NCBI RefSeq assembly: GCF_030269665.1
Contig: NZ_BSTS01000011.1
Location: forward strand, 62,001 to 126,000
Length of the DNA: 64,000 bases
Origin: Actinomycetospora sp. NBRC 106375
Lineage (GTDB): Bacteria > Actinomycetota > Actinomycetes > Mycobacteriales > Pseudonocardiaceae
Reading direction: 5' to 3'
Shown here: piece after piece, positions 29,901 to 39,458 of the stretch
How positions within the stretch are numbered: position 1 is the stretch's first letter
Layout of the letters: each line of letters starts with the position of its first letter
Made by a program: the position numbers and the translations under genes
Notes under the pieces: model-generated
Told to the model about the DNA's origin: nothing
Databases searched by the model: none
Seen by the model: only the letters and a program-made list of their open reading frames with translations

Positions 29901-30407
29901 GTGCTGGTGATCCGGGCCGACCTCGTCGACGAGATGGTCGCGCACGCCCGCCGGGACCACCCGCTGGAGGCGTGCGGGCAGCTCACCGGCCCCGAGGGAT
30001 CGGACCGCGCGGAGCGCTACATCCCGATGACGAACACCGACGCCGTCTCCAGCGACTACGCCTTCGACTCCCGCGAGCAGCTGCGCGTGCACCGCGAGAG
30101 CGAGGAGCGCGGCGAGGAGCCGGTCGTCGTCTTCCACTCGCACACGCGGGCGCCGCGACGCCCCCTCACCGACACGGGCCTGCCCGAGGCGTACCCCTCG
30201 GAGAAGGACATCCAGTACATGGGCCTGCAGCCCGGGGTGCACTTCGTGATCGTCGCGCTGACGGGACCGGACTCGGGGACCGACCTGCGCTCGTTCCTGC
30301 TGGACGAGGCCGGCGGCGTCGTCGAGGACGAGGTCGCGGTCGTCGAGAACTACATGTTCGCCCACACCGGCAGCGACGACGTCCCGGATCCCGGCGCCCG
30401 GTCCTGA
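29901..30407 (+). CDS. mec: JAMM metalloprotease, CysO-cysteine peptidase (Mec)
   Basis: 168 residues. Mec releases cysteine from the CysO-Cys adduct formed by CysM. The start VLVIRADLVDEMVAHARRDHP and EACGQLTGPEGSDR match the mycobacterial enzyme. The JAMM zinc motif is altered: HSHT is followed by RAPRRPLTDTGLP before EAYPSEKD, so H-x-H and the S-x2-D part are 17 residues apart instead of 7. All ligand residues (Glu, two His, Ser, Asp) remain. GTG 29901 lies seven bases after TATCCT. cysO and cysM follow. Confidence 0.92.
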   Translation: MLVIRADLVDEMVAHARRDHPLEACGQLTGPEGSDRAERYIPMTNTDAVSSDYAFDSREQLRVHRESEERGEEPVVVFHSHTRAPRRPLTDTGLPEAYPSEKDIQYMGLQPGVHFVIVALTGPDSGTDLRSFLLDEAGGVVEDEVAVVENYMFAHTGSDDVPDPGARS

Positions 30408-30416
30408 CGCGCCCGG

Positions 30417-30432
30417 CCTGCGTCATCGCAGG
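30417..30432. terminator. short hairpin between mec and cysO
   Basis: CCTGCG-TCAT-CGCAGG is a perfect six-bp stem with a tetraloop, nine bases after the mec stop. Weaker TGACGCG / CGCGTCA arms enclose it. It may partly terminate the mec transcript. Confidence 0.4.
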
Positions 30433-30504
30433 ATCACGGAATGTCGCGTCACCGTGCGACGCTGTCCACCAGAAGACCCGTCCACCACGAACCGGAGGGA
30501 ATCC

Positions 30505-31741
<1,237 letters not shown>

Positions 31742-31744
31742 TGT

Positions 31745-31763
31745 CCAGGGGTCGCCACCCTGG
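31745..31763 (+). terminator. hairpin after cysM
   Basis: CCAGGG and CCCTGG arms enclose a seven-base loop three bases after the cysM stop. The stem is modest and has no U-tract. Confidence 0.4.
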
Positions 31764-31807
31764 TGAAGCTCCGGGTCGACCCCACACCGATCCCGCGCGG
31801 CCGGTCG

Positions 31808-31813
31808 TAGTGT
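31808..31813 (+). promoter_or_regulatory. -10 box of the rhomboid gene (leaderless layout)
   Basis: TAGTGT ends seven bases before the GTG at 31821. Confidence 0.5.
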
Positions 31814-31820
31814 CGAGGCC

Positions 31821-32465
31821 GTGACGAGCCCGGCGCGCCCCACGCCCCGCATCTGGCCCACGCACCCGCTGCGGGCCGCGATCCTCATGGTCGGGATCGT
31901 CGCGGTGCTGTGGCTCATCGAGCTGGCCGACCGGACGGTCTTCGTCTCGCTCGACCCGCCGCAGGGCCTCGACGACGACGGCATCGTCCCGCGCACGGTC
32001 GACGGTCTCGGCGGCATCCTCTGGGCGCCGCTGCTGCACGGCGGCTTCGAGCACCTGGCGAGCAACACGATCCCGCTGCTGGTGTTCGGGTTCCTCGTGC
32101 TCGCCGGCGGGCTCGGGCAGTTCATCGCCGTCACCGCGGTCATCTGGCTGGTCAGCGGCGTCGGTGTCTGGCTCATCGGCAGCCCCGGCTCGACGATCGG
32201 CGCCTCCGGGATCATCTTCGGCTGGTTCGCGTTCCTGCTGGTCCGCGGGTTCTTCGCGCGCTCGTTCGGGCAGCTCGCCGTGGCCGTGATCCTGTTCCTG
32301 ATCTACGGGGGGCTCCTGTTCGGCGTGCTGCCCAGCACCCCCGGGATCTCCTGGCAGGCCCACCTCTGCGGGGCGATCGGCGGCGTCCTGGCCGCCTGGC
32401 TCACCGTCGCCGCCGATCGCCGCCGGGCCGGGCGCCGTGCACCGGGCGCACCGGCCGTCTCCTGA
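31821..32465 (+). CDS. rhomboid family intramembrane serine protease
   Basis: 214 residues with about six membrane helices. The first loop has HGGFEHLASNTIPLLVFG with the conserved His/Asn, the nucleophile Ser is in TIGASGIIFGW (GxSG), and the catalytic His is in WQAHLCGAIGG. It cleaves single-pass membrane proteins. It is the equivalent of mycobacterial Rv1337, which also follows cysM. GTG 31821 lies seven bases after TAGTGT. Confidence 0.9.
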   Translation: MTSPARPTPRIWPTHPLRAAILMVGIVAVLWLIELADRTVFVSLDPPQGLDDDGIVPRTVDGLGGILWAPLLHGGFEHLASNTIPLLVFGFLVLAGGLGQFIAVTAVIWLVSGVGVWLIGSPGSTIGASGIIFGWFAFLLVRGFFARSFGQLAVAVILFLIYGGLLFGVLPSTPGISWQAHLCGAIGGVLAAWLTVAADRRRAGRRAPGAPAVS

Positions 32466-32543
32466 GCGACATGCTGCGGTCCGTGCCCGATCCGTGACCG
32501 GAGTGGTCCTCGTGGGCCTGTGCGTTCGGGCAGGTCGGGCCCG

Positions 32544-32549
32544 TAGGGT
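32544..32549 (+). promoter_or_regulatory. -10 box of the MBL-fold gene (leaderless layout)
   Basis: TAGGGT ends six bases before the GTG at 32556. Confidence 0.5.
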
Positions 32550-32555
32550 GCGCCC

Positions 32556-33314
32556 GTGGAACTGATCGTCCTGGGGTGCTCCGGCAGCGGCGCCGGCCCG
32601 CACTCCCCGGCCTCGAGCTACCTCGTGCGGGCGGGCGACACGTCCGTGGTGCTCGATCTCGGCAACGGTGCGTTCGGCGCCCTCCAGCGGCACATGGACC
32701 CGTTCGACATCGACGCCCTCGTGCTGTCCCACCTCCACCCCGACCACTGCGCCGACGTGTCCGGGCTGATCGTCCACCGCCGCTACCACCCCGACGGCCC
32801 GGGGAAGGTCGTACCGCTGCACGGGCCGACCGAGACCGAGGTGCGCCTCGCCGTGGCGTACGCCCCGTCGTCCGACGAGCGTGTCGCCACCGACCTCACC
32901 GACGTGTTCACCTACCGCCCGTTCGCGCAGGGCCCGGCGGCGGTCGGCCCGATCGCGCTGACCAGCGCGCCCGTCGACCACCCCTGCGAGGCCTACGGCA
33001 TCCGCCTCGAGTACGAGGGCCGCTCGCTGGTCTTCTCCGGCGACACCGGGCCGTGCCGCGAGCTGAGCGAGCTCGCGCGCGACGCCGACGTCCTGCTCTG
33101 CGAGTCCACCTGGAGCGACGGGCCGGAGCGCCCGCCGGGCGTGCACCTCTCCGGCCGGCAGGCCGGGCGCACGGCCCGCGAGGCCGGCGTCGCCCGCCTG
33201 CTGCTCACCCACGTCCCGGCGTGGGCCGACGGGCCGGCGCTGCTCGCCGAGGCGCGCGAGGAGTTCCGCGGCCCCACGGAGCTCGTCGTCCCCGACGGGC
33301 ACTACACCATCTGA
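32556..33314 (+). CDS. metallo-beta-lactamase fold hydrolase (Rv1339-like phosphodiesterase)
   Basis: 252 residues. The zinc motif is LSHLHPDHCAD near residue 60; further ligands lie in PVDHPCEAYG, FSGDTGPC and the terminal PDGHYTI. The RNase Z-like outline and position match mycobacterial Rv1339, reported as an atypical cyclic-nucleotide phosphodiesterase. In mycobacteria murI separates it from the rhomboid gene; here the gap is only 90 bp and murI is absent. GTG 32556 lies six bases after TAGGGT. Confidence 0.85.
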   Translation: MELIVLGCSGSGAGPHSPASSYLVRAGDTSVVLDLGNGAFGALQRHMDPFDIDALVLSHLHPDHCADVSGLIVHRRYHPDGPGKVVPLHGPTETEVRLAVAYAPSSDERVATDLTDVFTYRPFAQGPAAVGPIALTSAPVDHPCEAYGIRLEYEGRSLVFSGDTGPCRELSELARDADVLLCESTWSDGPERPPGVHLSGRQAGRTAREAGVARLLLTHVPAWADGPALLAEAREEFRGPTELVVPDGHYTI

Positions 33315-33383
33315 CGCCGACCACCGACTTTCGTCGGAGCGGCTCGATCCCGCGGACCGAGGACGGACGCCCGGTCGCGGCCC

Positions 33384-33389
33384 TAACGT
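33384..33389 (+). promoter_or_regulatory. -10 box of the polytopic membrane protein gene (leaderless layout)
   Basis: TAACGT ends seven bases before the ATG at 33397. Confidence 0.5.
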
Positions 33390-33396
33390 CGCTGTC

Positions 33397-34395
33397 ATGA
33401 TCACCGAGACCGTCGGACCGAACCGGCTCGCGGCCTGGACGCTGGTGGTGCTCACGCCGGTCGTCGCCGAGCTGGCCTGGGGCAGCACCCCGATGAGCAT
33501 GGCCTGGCTGACGCTGGTGTGGATGCCGGTCTACGGCGCGGGCGTGCTGCTGATCCGCGAGGCGTGGGTCCGCTCCCGGCGGCCGTGGCTCGCGCTGGTG
33601 CCGCTCGGCGTGGCCTACGAGCTGGTCGAGGACGGCATCGGGCTGCAGGCGCTGACGAGCCCGTCGCTGTACCGCGCGGGCGAGTGGGGCGTCCGGGTGC
33701 TGGGGTTCAACGTCACGTACTGGGAGGCCAACGCGGTCTACCACGCCCTGTTCTCGGTGCTCGTCCCGATCGTGCTGACCCACCTCGCGTTCCCGTCGCA
33801 CCGCGGTCGCCCCTACCTGCGCACGCCGGGTCTGGTGGTGACCGGCGTCGTCGCCGTGCTCGGCGTGGCCCTGCTGCGCGTGGCGGTGCCGCCGTTCCAG
33901 GACCCCGGCTACCTCGCGCCGCTCGCCGCGCCGGTGGCGAGCGCGGTCGTCGCGGGCCTGCTCGCCGTGGTGGCGCTGCGCGTGCTGCCGCCCCGCGGCT
34001 CGTCCGCGCCGCGGCCCGGTCCCGTCCCCGCGCCGTGGGCGCTCGGCGTCGCGTCGCTGCTCGTGACCGGCGTCGTCCTGTGGCTGATGTGGCCGCCGCA
34101 CTCGCAGGGCCAGCCGGCCGGCACCCACGGGCTCTGGGTGCTCGCGCCGATGCTGGCGGGCCTGGTGCTCGTGGTGGTGTCCGGGCTCGCCGTCGTCCGG
34201 TGGTCGGCGCGGGCGGCGTGGAGCGAGCGGCACGCGCTGCTGCTGGTCGGGGGCATGCTCGTCGCGCACACGCTGGTCGGGATCGGGTTCTGGGCACGGT
34301 CGGCCGTGGACGTCGCCGGCCTCGTCGTGATCGCCCTCGTCACGGTCGGGCTGGCCGCGCTCCTGGACCGCCGCCGCGAGCCCGTGCCGGCCTGA
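33397..34395 (+). CDS. polytopic membrane protein of unknown function
   Basis: 332 residues with roughly ten hydrophobic segments from residue 14 to 325. I do not recognise the family. Conserved-looking polar features inside the membrane region are VVAELAWGS, LLIREAWVR, YELVEDGIG and NVTYWEANAVYHALFS, which could form a transport or binding path. It is inserted, with the MFS gene that follows, between the MBL gene and rph, which are close neighbours in mycobacteria. ATG 33397 is behind a -10-like TAACGT. Confidence 0.7.
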   Translation: MITETVGPNRLAAWTLVVLTPVVAELAWGSTPMSMAWLTLVWMPVYGAGVLLIREAWVRSRRPWLALVPLGVAYELVEDGIGLQALTSPSLYRAGEWGVRVLGFNVTYWEANAVYHALFSVLVPIVLTHLAFPSHRGRPYLRTPGLVVTGVVAVLGVALLRVAVPPFQDPGYLAPLAAPVASAVVAGLLAVVALRVLPPRGSSAPRPGPVPAPWALGVASLLVTGVVLWLMWPPHSQGQPAGTHGLWVLAPMLAGLVLVVVSGLAVVRWSARAAWSERHALLLVGGMLVAHTLVGIGFWARSAVDVAGLVVIALVTVGLAALLDRRREPVPA

Positions 34396-34401
34396 CGGGT
34401 C

Positions 34402-35820
34402 TCAGACCCGGGCCGGCTCCGGAGCCGCCGCCGACCGCGGCGCCGGGACGAGCAGGGCCACCAGCGCCGAGGCCGCGACCACGATCGCCGCGACCGCGAA
34501 GGCCCGCGTCGTGCCGGCCGTCTGCGCCACCGGCGCGGCGGCACCGGCCGTGGTGAGCGCGGCCGCGTGGGAGGCTGCGAGCGTCGAGAGCACCGACAGA
34601 CCGATCGCGCCCCCGATCTGCCGCGACGTCGTCACCAGGCCGCTGACCAGGCCGGCGAGACCCGGCCCCACGCCCGTCGTGGCCGCGGTCGTCACCGCCG
34701 GGAAGACGATCCCCATCCCCAGCGACACCGCGATGCCGGGCCCGAGGATGCCCGCCGCCCAGCTGGTCGTGGGCGTGAGGAACGCGAACCACGCGAAGCC
34801 GGCGGCGGTGAGCGTGGCCCCGCCGACGAGCAGGACCCGGGCGCCGACGCGGGGCAGCAGGCGCGAGGACACCTGCGAGCCGACCACCACCGACGCCGAC
34901 TGCGGCAGGAACGCGAGGCCCGCGGTGAGCGCGTCGAACCCGAGCACGCCCTGCATGTGCAGTGAGACGAAGAACCACATCGAGAACATGGCCGACGAGA
35001 TCAGCAGGATGACGACGTTGGCGGTGCTCACCGACCGGATGCGGAACACCGACAGCGGCACGAGCGGATGCCGGCTGCGGCGCTGGACCAGCACGAACGC
35101 GGTGAGCAGCACGGCCGCGGCGACGAGCCCGCCGAGCACGCGCGGAGACGTCCACGTCGCGGACTCCAGGGAGACCACCCCGTACACGAGGGCGACCAGT
35201 CCTCCGGTCACGAGCACGGCCCCGGACACGTCGAGCCCCGGCCGCTCCTCGGCGCGCGTCTCGCGGACGACGGCGAGCGCGAGCACGGCGGTGAGGATCA
35301 CGACCGGCACGTTGACCAGGAAGATCCAGCGCCAGCTCAGCAGCCCGACGAGCACGCCGCCGGCGAGGCCGCCGGTCGCGCCGCCGATCCCGCCCATCGC
35401 CGACCACCAGCCGAACGCCCGGGCGCGCGCCGCCCCCTCGGCGTACGTGGTCTGGAGGATCACCAGCGAGGCGGGGGAGAGCACGGCCCCGCCGAGGCCC
35501 TGGACGGCGCGGGCGGCCAGCAGCAGCGACGGGTCGTTCGCGAGCCCGCCGATGAGGCTCGCCAGGCCGAAGAGCCCGAGGCCCACGAGGAACACGCGCC
35601 GCCGCCCGAAGAGATCCGCCGCGCGCCCGCCGAGCAGCAGGAAGCCCGCGAAGGCGAGCGTGTAGGCGTTCACCACCCACGCCAGGCCCTCGGCGTCGAA
35701 CCCGAGCGCGGTGCGGATCGACGGGATCGCGACGTTCACGATCGAGACGTCGAGGACGACCATGACCTGGGCGAGGCAGCTCGCGAGCAGCACGAGCCCG
35801 GTCCGGCCGACGGTGGTCAC
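34402..35820 (-). CDS. MFS transporter, drug:H+ antiporter-2 (14-helix) type
   Basis: 472 residues with fourteen membrane helices. [18 protein letters not shown] is the helix-1 motif D1 of the EmrB/QacA group, [14 protein letters not shown] the loop motif A, and [20 protein letters not shown] the region typical of 14-helix exporters. Likely a multidrug or antiseptic exporter. GTG 35820 is chosen because TAGGCT lies eight bases upstream and the hydrophobic region starts at once; its promoter overlaps that of rph. Confidence 0.9.
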   Translation of the reverse strand: MTTVGRTGLVLLASCLAQVMVVLDVSIVNVAIPSIRTALGFDAEGLAWVVNAYTLAFAGFLLLGGRAADLFGRRRVFLVGLGLFGLASLIGGLANDPSLLLAARAVQGLGGAVLSPASLVILQTTYAEGAARARAFGWWSAMGGIGGATGGLAGGVLVGLLSWRWIFLVNVPVVILTAVLALAVVRETRAEERPGLDVSGAVLVTGGLVALVYGVVSLESATWTSPRVLGGLVAAAVLLTAFVLVQRRSRHPLVPLSVFRIRSVSTANVVILLISSAMFSMWFFVSLHMQGVLGFDALTAGLAFLPQSASVVVGSQVSSRLLPRVGARVLLVGGATLTAAGFAWFAFLTPTTSWAAGILGPGIAVSLGMGIVFPAVTTAATTGVGPGLAGLVSGLVTTSRQIGGAIGLSVLSTLAASHAAALTTAGAAAPVAQTAGTTRAFAVAAIVVAASALVALLVPAPRSAAAPEPARV

Positions 35821-35828
35821 GTGGCGCC

Positions 35829-35838
35829 AGCCTAGGGT
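35829..35838. promoter_or_regulatory. overlapping divergent -10 boxes of the MFS gene and rph
   Basis: TAGGCT on the minus strand (35829-35834) and TAGGGT on the plus strand (35833-35838) share the two bases at 35833-35834. Each ends eight bases before a GTG start (35820 and 35847). The intergenic gap is only 26 bp, so both mRNAs would be leaderless and the two polymerases could not bind together. Confidence 0.6.
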
Positions 35839-35846
35839 GGTCGCCC

Positions 35847-36590
35847 GTGGCACGCAGCGACGGCAGGGCGGACGACGAGCTCCGCGAGGTCAGCATCACC
35901 CGCGGGTTCCAGCAGCACCCGGCGGGGTCGGTGCTGGTCTCGTTCGGGCAGACGACGGTGCTGTGCGCGGCCAGCGTCACCGAGGGCGTCCCGCGCTGGC
36001 GCCAGGGCAGCGGGCTCGGCTGGCTCACCGCGGAGTACGCGATGCTGCCGTCGGCGACGCACACGCGCAGCGACCGCGAGTCGGTCAAGGGCCGCGTCGG
36101 CGGCCGCACCCACGAGATCAGCCGGCTGGTCGGACGCTCCCTGCGCGCGGCGATCGACCTGCGCGCGCTCGGCGAGAACACCATCCAGCTCGACTGCGAC
36201 GTCCTGCAGGCCGACGGCGGCACGCGGACCGCGGCGATCACCGGCGCCTACGTCGCGCTCGCCGACGCCGTGACCTGGCTGCGCGCGCACAAGCGCCTCG
36301 CCGACCCGCAGCCGCTGTCGTGCTCGATCGCCGCGGTGTCGGTGGGTGTCGTCGACGGCCGCGTCCGGCTCGACCTGCCCTACGACGAGGACTCGCGCGC
36401 CGAGGTCGACATGAACGTCGTCGCCACCGACACCGGCACGCTCGTCGAGGTCCAGGGCACCGGCGAGGGCGCCACCTACACGCGCGCGACGCTCGACGCG
36501 ATGCTGGACTCGGCGCTGGCCGGGTGCGCGGAGCTCACCGAGCTCCAGACCGCCGCGCTCGCCGAGCCGTACCCGGGGGAGCTGCCGTGA
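35847..36590 (+). CDS. rph: ribonuclease PH
   Basis: 247 residues. RNase PH trims tRNA 3' ends using phosphate. Conserved parts are [18 protein letters not shown], the [24 protein letters not shown] phosphate and tRNA-binding arginines, [24 protein letters not shown], and [12 protein letters not shown] with catalytic acidic residues. GTG 35847 lies eight bases after TAGGGT. Its stop overlaps the GTG of rdgB, the conserved rph-rdgB pair. Confidence 0.96.
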   Translation: MARSDGRADDELREVSITRGFQQHPAGSVLVSFGQTTVLCAASVTEGVPRWRQGSGLGWLTAEYAMLPSATHTRSDRESVKGRVGGRTHEISRLVGRSLRAAIDLRALGENTIQLDCDVLQADGGTRTAAITGAYVALADAVTWLRAHKRLADPQPLSCSIAAVSVGVVDGRVRLDLPYDEDSRAEVDMNVVATDTGTLVEVQGTGEGATYTRATLDAMLDSALAGCAELTELQTAALAEPYPGELP

Positions 36591-37240
36591 CAGAGTCGAT
36601 GGGTCGAGCTCCGCTGCGCTCCGTCTCCCGGCTCCTGCTCGCCACGCGGAACGACGCCAAGCTCGCCGAGCTGCGCCGGCTGACCGAGGGGCTGGAGGTC
36701 GTCGGCCTCGACGACGTCCCCGAGTTCCCGGAGGCGCCCGAGACCGGCGCGACGTTCGAGGAGAACGCCCTGGCCAAGGCCCGCGACGCCGCCGCGGCGA
36801 CCGGGCTCGTGGCCGTCGCCGACGACTCCGGCCTCGCCGTCGACGCGCTGAACGGCATGCCCGGGGTGCTGTCCGCCCGCTGGTCGGGACGGGGCCCCAT
36901 CGGATCCGGAGCGGGGTCCCGCGTCGAGCGCGACCACGCCAACCTCGCCCTCGTGCTCGACCAGATGGCCGACGTCCCCGAGGACCGCCGCGGCGCCGCG
37001 TTCGTGTGTGCCGCGGCGGCCGCGCACCCGGACGGGCGCGAGATCGTTGTTGTCGAGCGGTGGCCGGGCAGCCTCATCCGCCTCCCCCGCGGCACGAACG
37101 GCTTCGGCTACGACCCGGCCTTCGTCCCCGAGGGCGAGTCCCGCACGTCGGCGGAGATGGACCCGTCGGAGAAGGACGCGGTGTCGCACCGCTCGAAGGC
37201 CCTGCGGGCGCTGATCCCGAGGCTCTCCGAGGTGTCGTGA
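36587..37240 (+). CDS. rdgB: XTP/dITP diphosphatase (RdgB/HAM1)
   Basis: 217 residues. It removes non-canonical purine triphosphates from the pool. [17 protein letters not shown] is the substrate loop, [14 protein letters not shown] and [11 protein letters not shown] hold the metal and catalytic residues, and [15 protein letters not shown] is the nucleotide specificity segment. GTG 36587 overlaps the rph stop and has GGGGGAG upstream. The first ~13 residues are an extension with an 18-bp sequence shared with clpS; RLLLAT could instead be near the ancestral start. Confidence 0.95.
   Translation: MTESMGRAPLRSVSRLLLATRNDAKLAELRRLTEGLEVVGLDDVPEFPEAPETGATFEENALAKARDAAAATGLVAVADDSGLAVDALNGMPGVLSARWSGRGPIGSGAGSRVERDHANLALVLDQMADVPEDRRGAAFVCAAAAAHPDGREIVVVERWPGSLIRLPRGTNGFGYDPAFVPEGESRTSAEMDPSEKDAVSHRSKALRALIPRLSEVS
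36607..36624 (+). repeat. 18-bp sequence shared with clpS (copy in rdgB)
   Basis: AGCTCCGCTGCGCTCCGT is identical to 28981-28998 and is read in the same frame in both N-terminal extensions. Confidence 0.7.
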
Positions 37241-37839
37241 CCGACCAGTACTTCTCGGAGCAGCCGACCTCGGCGTCCGACCCGGTCTCGTTCCGGCTCG
37301 AGGTCGGCGACGTCGCGCTGGACCTGACCACGGACTCCGGCGTCTTCTCCCGGGGGCGGCTCGACAAGGGCACGCGGGTGCTGCTCGCCAACGCTCCCGA
37401 GCCCGCCGGGACCGGCGACCTGCTCGACCTGGGCTGCGGCTACGGCCCGATCGCCCTGTGGCTCGCGGTGCGACGCCCGTCGTCGACGGTGTGGGCGGTC
37501 GACGTCAACGACCGCGCGCTCGACCTCGTGCGGGCCAACGCCGCGGCCGCGAAGGTGACCAACGTGCGCGCCTGCCGGCCCGACGAGATCCCGGCGGACC
37601 ACCGCTTCGCCGAGATGTGGTCGAACCCGCCGATCCGCTCGGGCAAGGCCGCGCTGCACGAGCTGCTGCTGCGCTGGCTGCCGCGCGTCGACGGGTCGTC
37701 CTACCTGGTCGTCAGCAAGAACCTCGGCTCGGACTCGCTCGCGCGCTGGCTCGGCGAGCAGGGCCACCCGGCCACCCGACTGTCGTCGCATGCCGGTTTC
37801 CGGGTGCTTGCCGTGAAGAGATCGGAGTCAGCGGCGTGA
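37237..37839 (+). CDS. class I SAM-dependent methyltransferase, RsmC-like
   Basis: 200 residues. The SAM site is LLDLGCGYGPIALWLA near residue 68, and EMWSNPPIRSGKAALHELL carries the NPPxR motif of N2-guanine or adenine RNA methyltransferases such as RsmC. The short single-domain form is common in actinobacteria. GTG 37237 overlaps the rdgB stop and the gene's own stop overlaps the next GTG, so rph, rdgB, this gene and the hydrolase form one tightly coupled operon. Confidence 0.85.
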   Translation: MTDQYFSEQPTSASDPVSFRLEVGDVALDLTTDSGVFSRGRLDKGTRVLLANAPEPAGTGDLLDLGCGYGPIALWLAVRRPSSTVWAVDVNDRALDLVRANAAAAKVTNVRACRPDEIPADHRFAEMWSNPPIRSGKAALHELLLRWLPRVDGSSYLVVSKNLGSDSLARWLGEQGHPATRLSSHAGFRVLAVKRSESAA

Positions 37840-38675
37840 TCTCCTACGCGCACGAGGGCAACGGCGTCCCGGTGATCTGCCTGCACGGCTGGCCCGGCGC
37901 CGCGTCCGACTACCGCGCCCTGCTCCCGCTGCTCGAACGCGACGCCCAGGTCGTGGTGCCCGATCTGCTCGGCTTCGGGGCCTCGTTCCGGGCCGACGAC
38001 GTCGATCGGCCGCCGTTCGACTTCGGCCGCGACGCCCAGGGCGCCGCGGTCCTCGAGCTGATGGACCAACTGGGCTTCGACGACGCGATCCTCGTCGGCT
38101 ACGACGTCGGGTCGACGACGGCGTCGCACCTCGCGCGGACGTCCCCCGAGCGTGTGCGGGCGCTCGTGCTCGGCAACGCGATCCACCCCGGCTCGGCGCG
38201 GGCCGCGCTCGACGACGACCACCGCGCCGAGTTCTGGTACCAGGACTTCCACCAGCTCGCGCTCGCGGCGAACCTCGTCGACGGGTCGGCCGACGCGGTG
38301 CGGACGTACCTGGAGCACTTCTGGGCGCACTGGGGGCACCGGGCCATCGCCACGCAGGACGGCGTGACCGACGACCTCGTCGCGGCCTACGCCCGGCCGG
38401 GCGCCTTCACCACGTCCCTGAACTGGTACCGCTCCGGCTCCGCGACCGTGGCGATCGCGCTCGCCGCCCGCGGCCAGGACCCGGCGCCTCCCGTCACCGT
38501 CCCGGCCTCGGTGCTCTGGGGCGACCGCGACCCGCTCTTCCCGCCCCGGCTCGCCGAGGGCCTGGAGGAGGCGTTCATCGACCTGCGCGGGGTGGCGCAC
38601 CTCGAGGACGTCGGGCACTTCGTGCCCCTGGAAGCGGCGAACGAGGTCGCGGCGGCGGTCCGGGCGTTCCTGTAG
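37836..38675 (+). CDS. alpha/beta hydrolase, epoxide-hydrolase-like
   Basis: 279 residues. VICLHGWPGAASDYR is the HGxP oxyanion segment. The nucleophile position reads LVGYDVGS, an Asp rather than Ser, as in epoxide hydrolases and haloalkane dehalogenases. The acid is in LWGDRDPLFP and the base His in EDVGHFVPLEA. The cap segment EFWYQDFHQL has a Tyr where epoxide hydrolases hold the ring oxygen. GTG 37836 overlaps the preceding stop. The substrate is unknown. Confidence 0.85.
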   Translation: MISYAHEGNGVPVICLHGWPGAASDYRALLPLLERDAQVVVPDLLGFGASFRADDVDRPPFDFGRDAQGAAVLELMDQLGFDDAILVGYDVGSTTASHLARTSPERVRALVLGNAIHPGSARAALDDDHRAEFWYQDFHQLALAANLVDGSADAVRTYLEHFWAHWGHRAIATQDGVTDDLVAAYARPGAFTTSLNWYRSGSATVAIALAARGQDPAPPVTVPASVLWGDRDPLFPPRLAEGLEEAFIDLRGVAHLEDVGHFVPLEAANEVAAAVRAFL

Positions 38676-38685
38676 AGCAAGATCG

Positions 38686-38736
38686 CTCCAGGTGCTCCGG
38701 GAACCCTGTCACATCGGGTCCGAGGAGCACCTGGAG
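38686..38736. terminator. strong hairpin after the rph operon
   Basis: CTCCAGGTGCTCC (38686-38698) pairs perfectly with GGAGCACCTGGAG (38724-38736). The 25-base loop can fold further through GGAACCC and GGGTCC. It begins ten bases after the last stop of the operon. Confidence 0.75.
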
Positions 38737-38820
38737 GGATCATGGTGCCCTGGTCGCGCGATCCGCAGGCGCCCTCGTATCGTCAGACTCGCCGATGCGA
38801 CGCACTAGTCCAATCGGCGG

Positions 38821-38894
38821 GCCGGCGTACTCCAATCGGCAGAGAGGGCGATTTTAGGGGTCGCACAGTGCGGGTTCGAATCCCGTCGCCGGCA
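38821..38894 (+). tRNA. tRNA-like gene with anticodon UAG and a class I body
   Basis: GCCGGCG pairs with CGCCGGC (perfect acceptor), discriminator A at 38894, T-arm GCGGG-TTCGAAT-CCCGT, and anticodon stem GCGAT/GTCGC around TTTAGGG, giving UAG (reads CUA). The variable loop is only five bases (ACAGT), whereas leucine tRNAs have a long variable arm. The D-stem has only three good pairs (CTC/GAG). No CCA is encoded. A partial echo of the D-arm (TCCAATCGGC) lies just upstream at 38809-38818. It could be a pseudo-tRNA or an unusual functional one. Confidence 0.7.
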
Positions 38895-38899
38895 CTCCT

Positions 38900-39373
38900 T
38901 CAGAGCTTCAGATCGCGCAGGAGCCGGCCCACGTGGCCGGTGGCCTTGACCCCGTACTGCGCCTCCTCGATCTTCCCGTCGGCGTCGACGAGGAAGGTCG
39001 AGCGGATGACCCCGGTCGTGGTCTTGCCGTACATCGTCTTCTCGCCCCAGGCGCCCCACGCCTGCATGACCGACTTGTCCGGGTCGGAGAGCAGCGGGAA
39101 GGTCAGGCCCTCCTTCTCGCGGAACTTCGCGAGCTTCTCCGGCTTGTCCGGCGAGATCCCCAGCACGGTGACGTCGGCGTCGTCGAAGGTCGCCAGGTTG
39201 TCCCGGAAGTCGCACGCCTCCTTGGTGCAGCCCGGGGTCATGGCGGCGGGGTAGAAGTAGACGAGGACGCGGTGCCCACGCAGGTCCGCGAGCGACACCG
39301 TCTCGCCCCGATCGGAGGTCAACGAGAAGTCGGGCGCGGGTTGACCGGGGGCCAGGCGGGTATCGGCGGTCAC
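38900..39373 (-). CDS. bcp: thioredoxin-dependent thiol peroxidase (Bcp/PrxQ)
   Basis: 157 residues of the peroxiredoxin Q group, which reduces organic hydroperoxides. The peroxidatic Cys is in YFYPAAMTPGCTKEACDFRD, with the resolving Cys five residues later (GCTKEAC). RSTFLVDADGKI is the closing beta segment. GTG 39373 is chosen because it opens the conserved N-terminus and lies eight bases after TATCCT. The gene converges with the tRNA-like gene, leaving only a few bases between them. Confidence 0.93.
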   Translation of the reverse strand: MTADTRLAPGQPAPDFSLTSDRGETVSLADLRGHRVLVYFYPAAMTPGCTKEACDFRDNLATFDDADVTVLGISPDKPEKLAKFREKEGLTFPLLSDPDKSVMQAWGAWGEKTMYGKTTTGVIRSTFLVDADGKIEEAQYGVKATGHVGRLLRDLKL

Positions 39374-39381
39374 GGGCGGGC

Positions 39382-39387
39382 AGGATA
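39382..39387 (-). promoter_or_regulatory. -10 box of bcp (leaderless layout)
   Basis: TATCCT on the minus strand ends eight bases before the GTG at 39373. Confidence 0.5.
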
Positions 39388-39458
39388 GCCGCCGACCACA
39401 CGCCGGTCGCCTCCGCAGTGAGGGACCGTCCGGGCGACCGACGGGAAGGGGAGGTGCC

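Noticed and set aside
38750-38820. Second tRNA gene just upstream of the tRNA-like gene
   Set aside because: Only a D-arm echo (TCCAATCGGC) is repeated. No acceptor or T-arm can be folded.
38821-38894. Amber suppressor tRNA
   Set aside because: A suppressor of UAG needs anticodon CUA. This anticodon is UAG, which reads CUA leucine codons.
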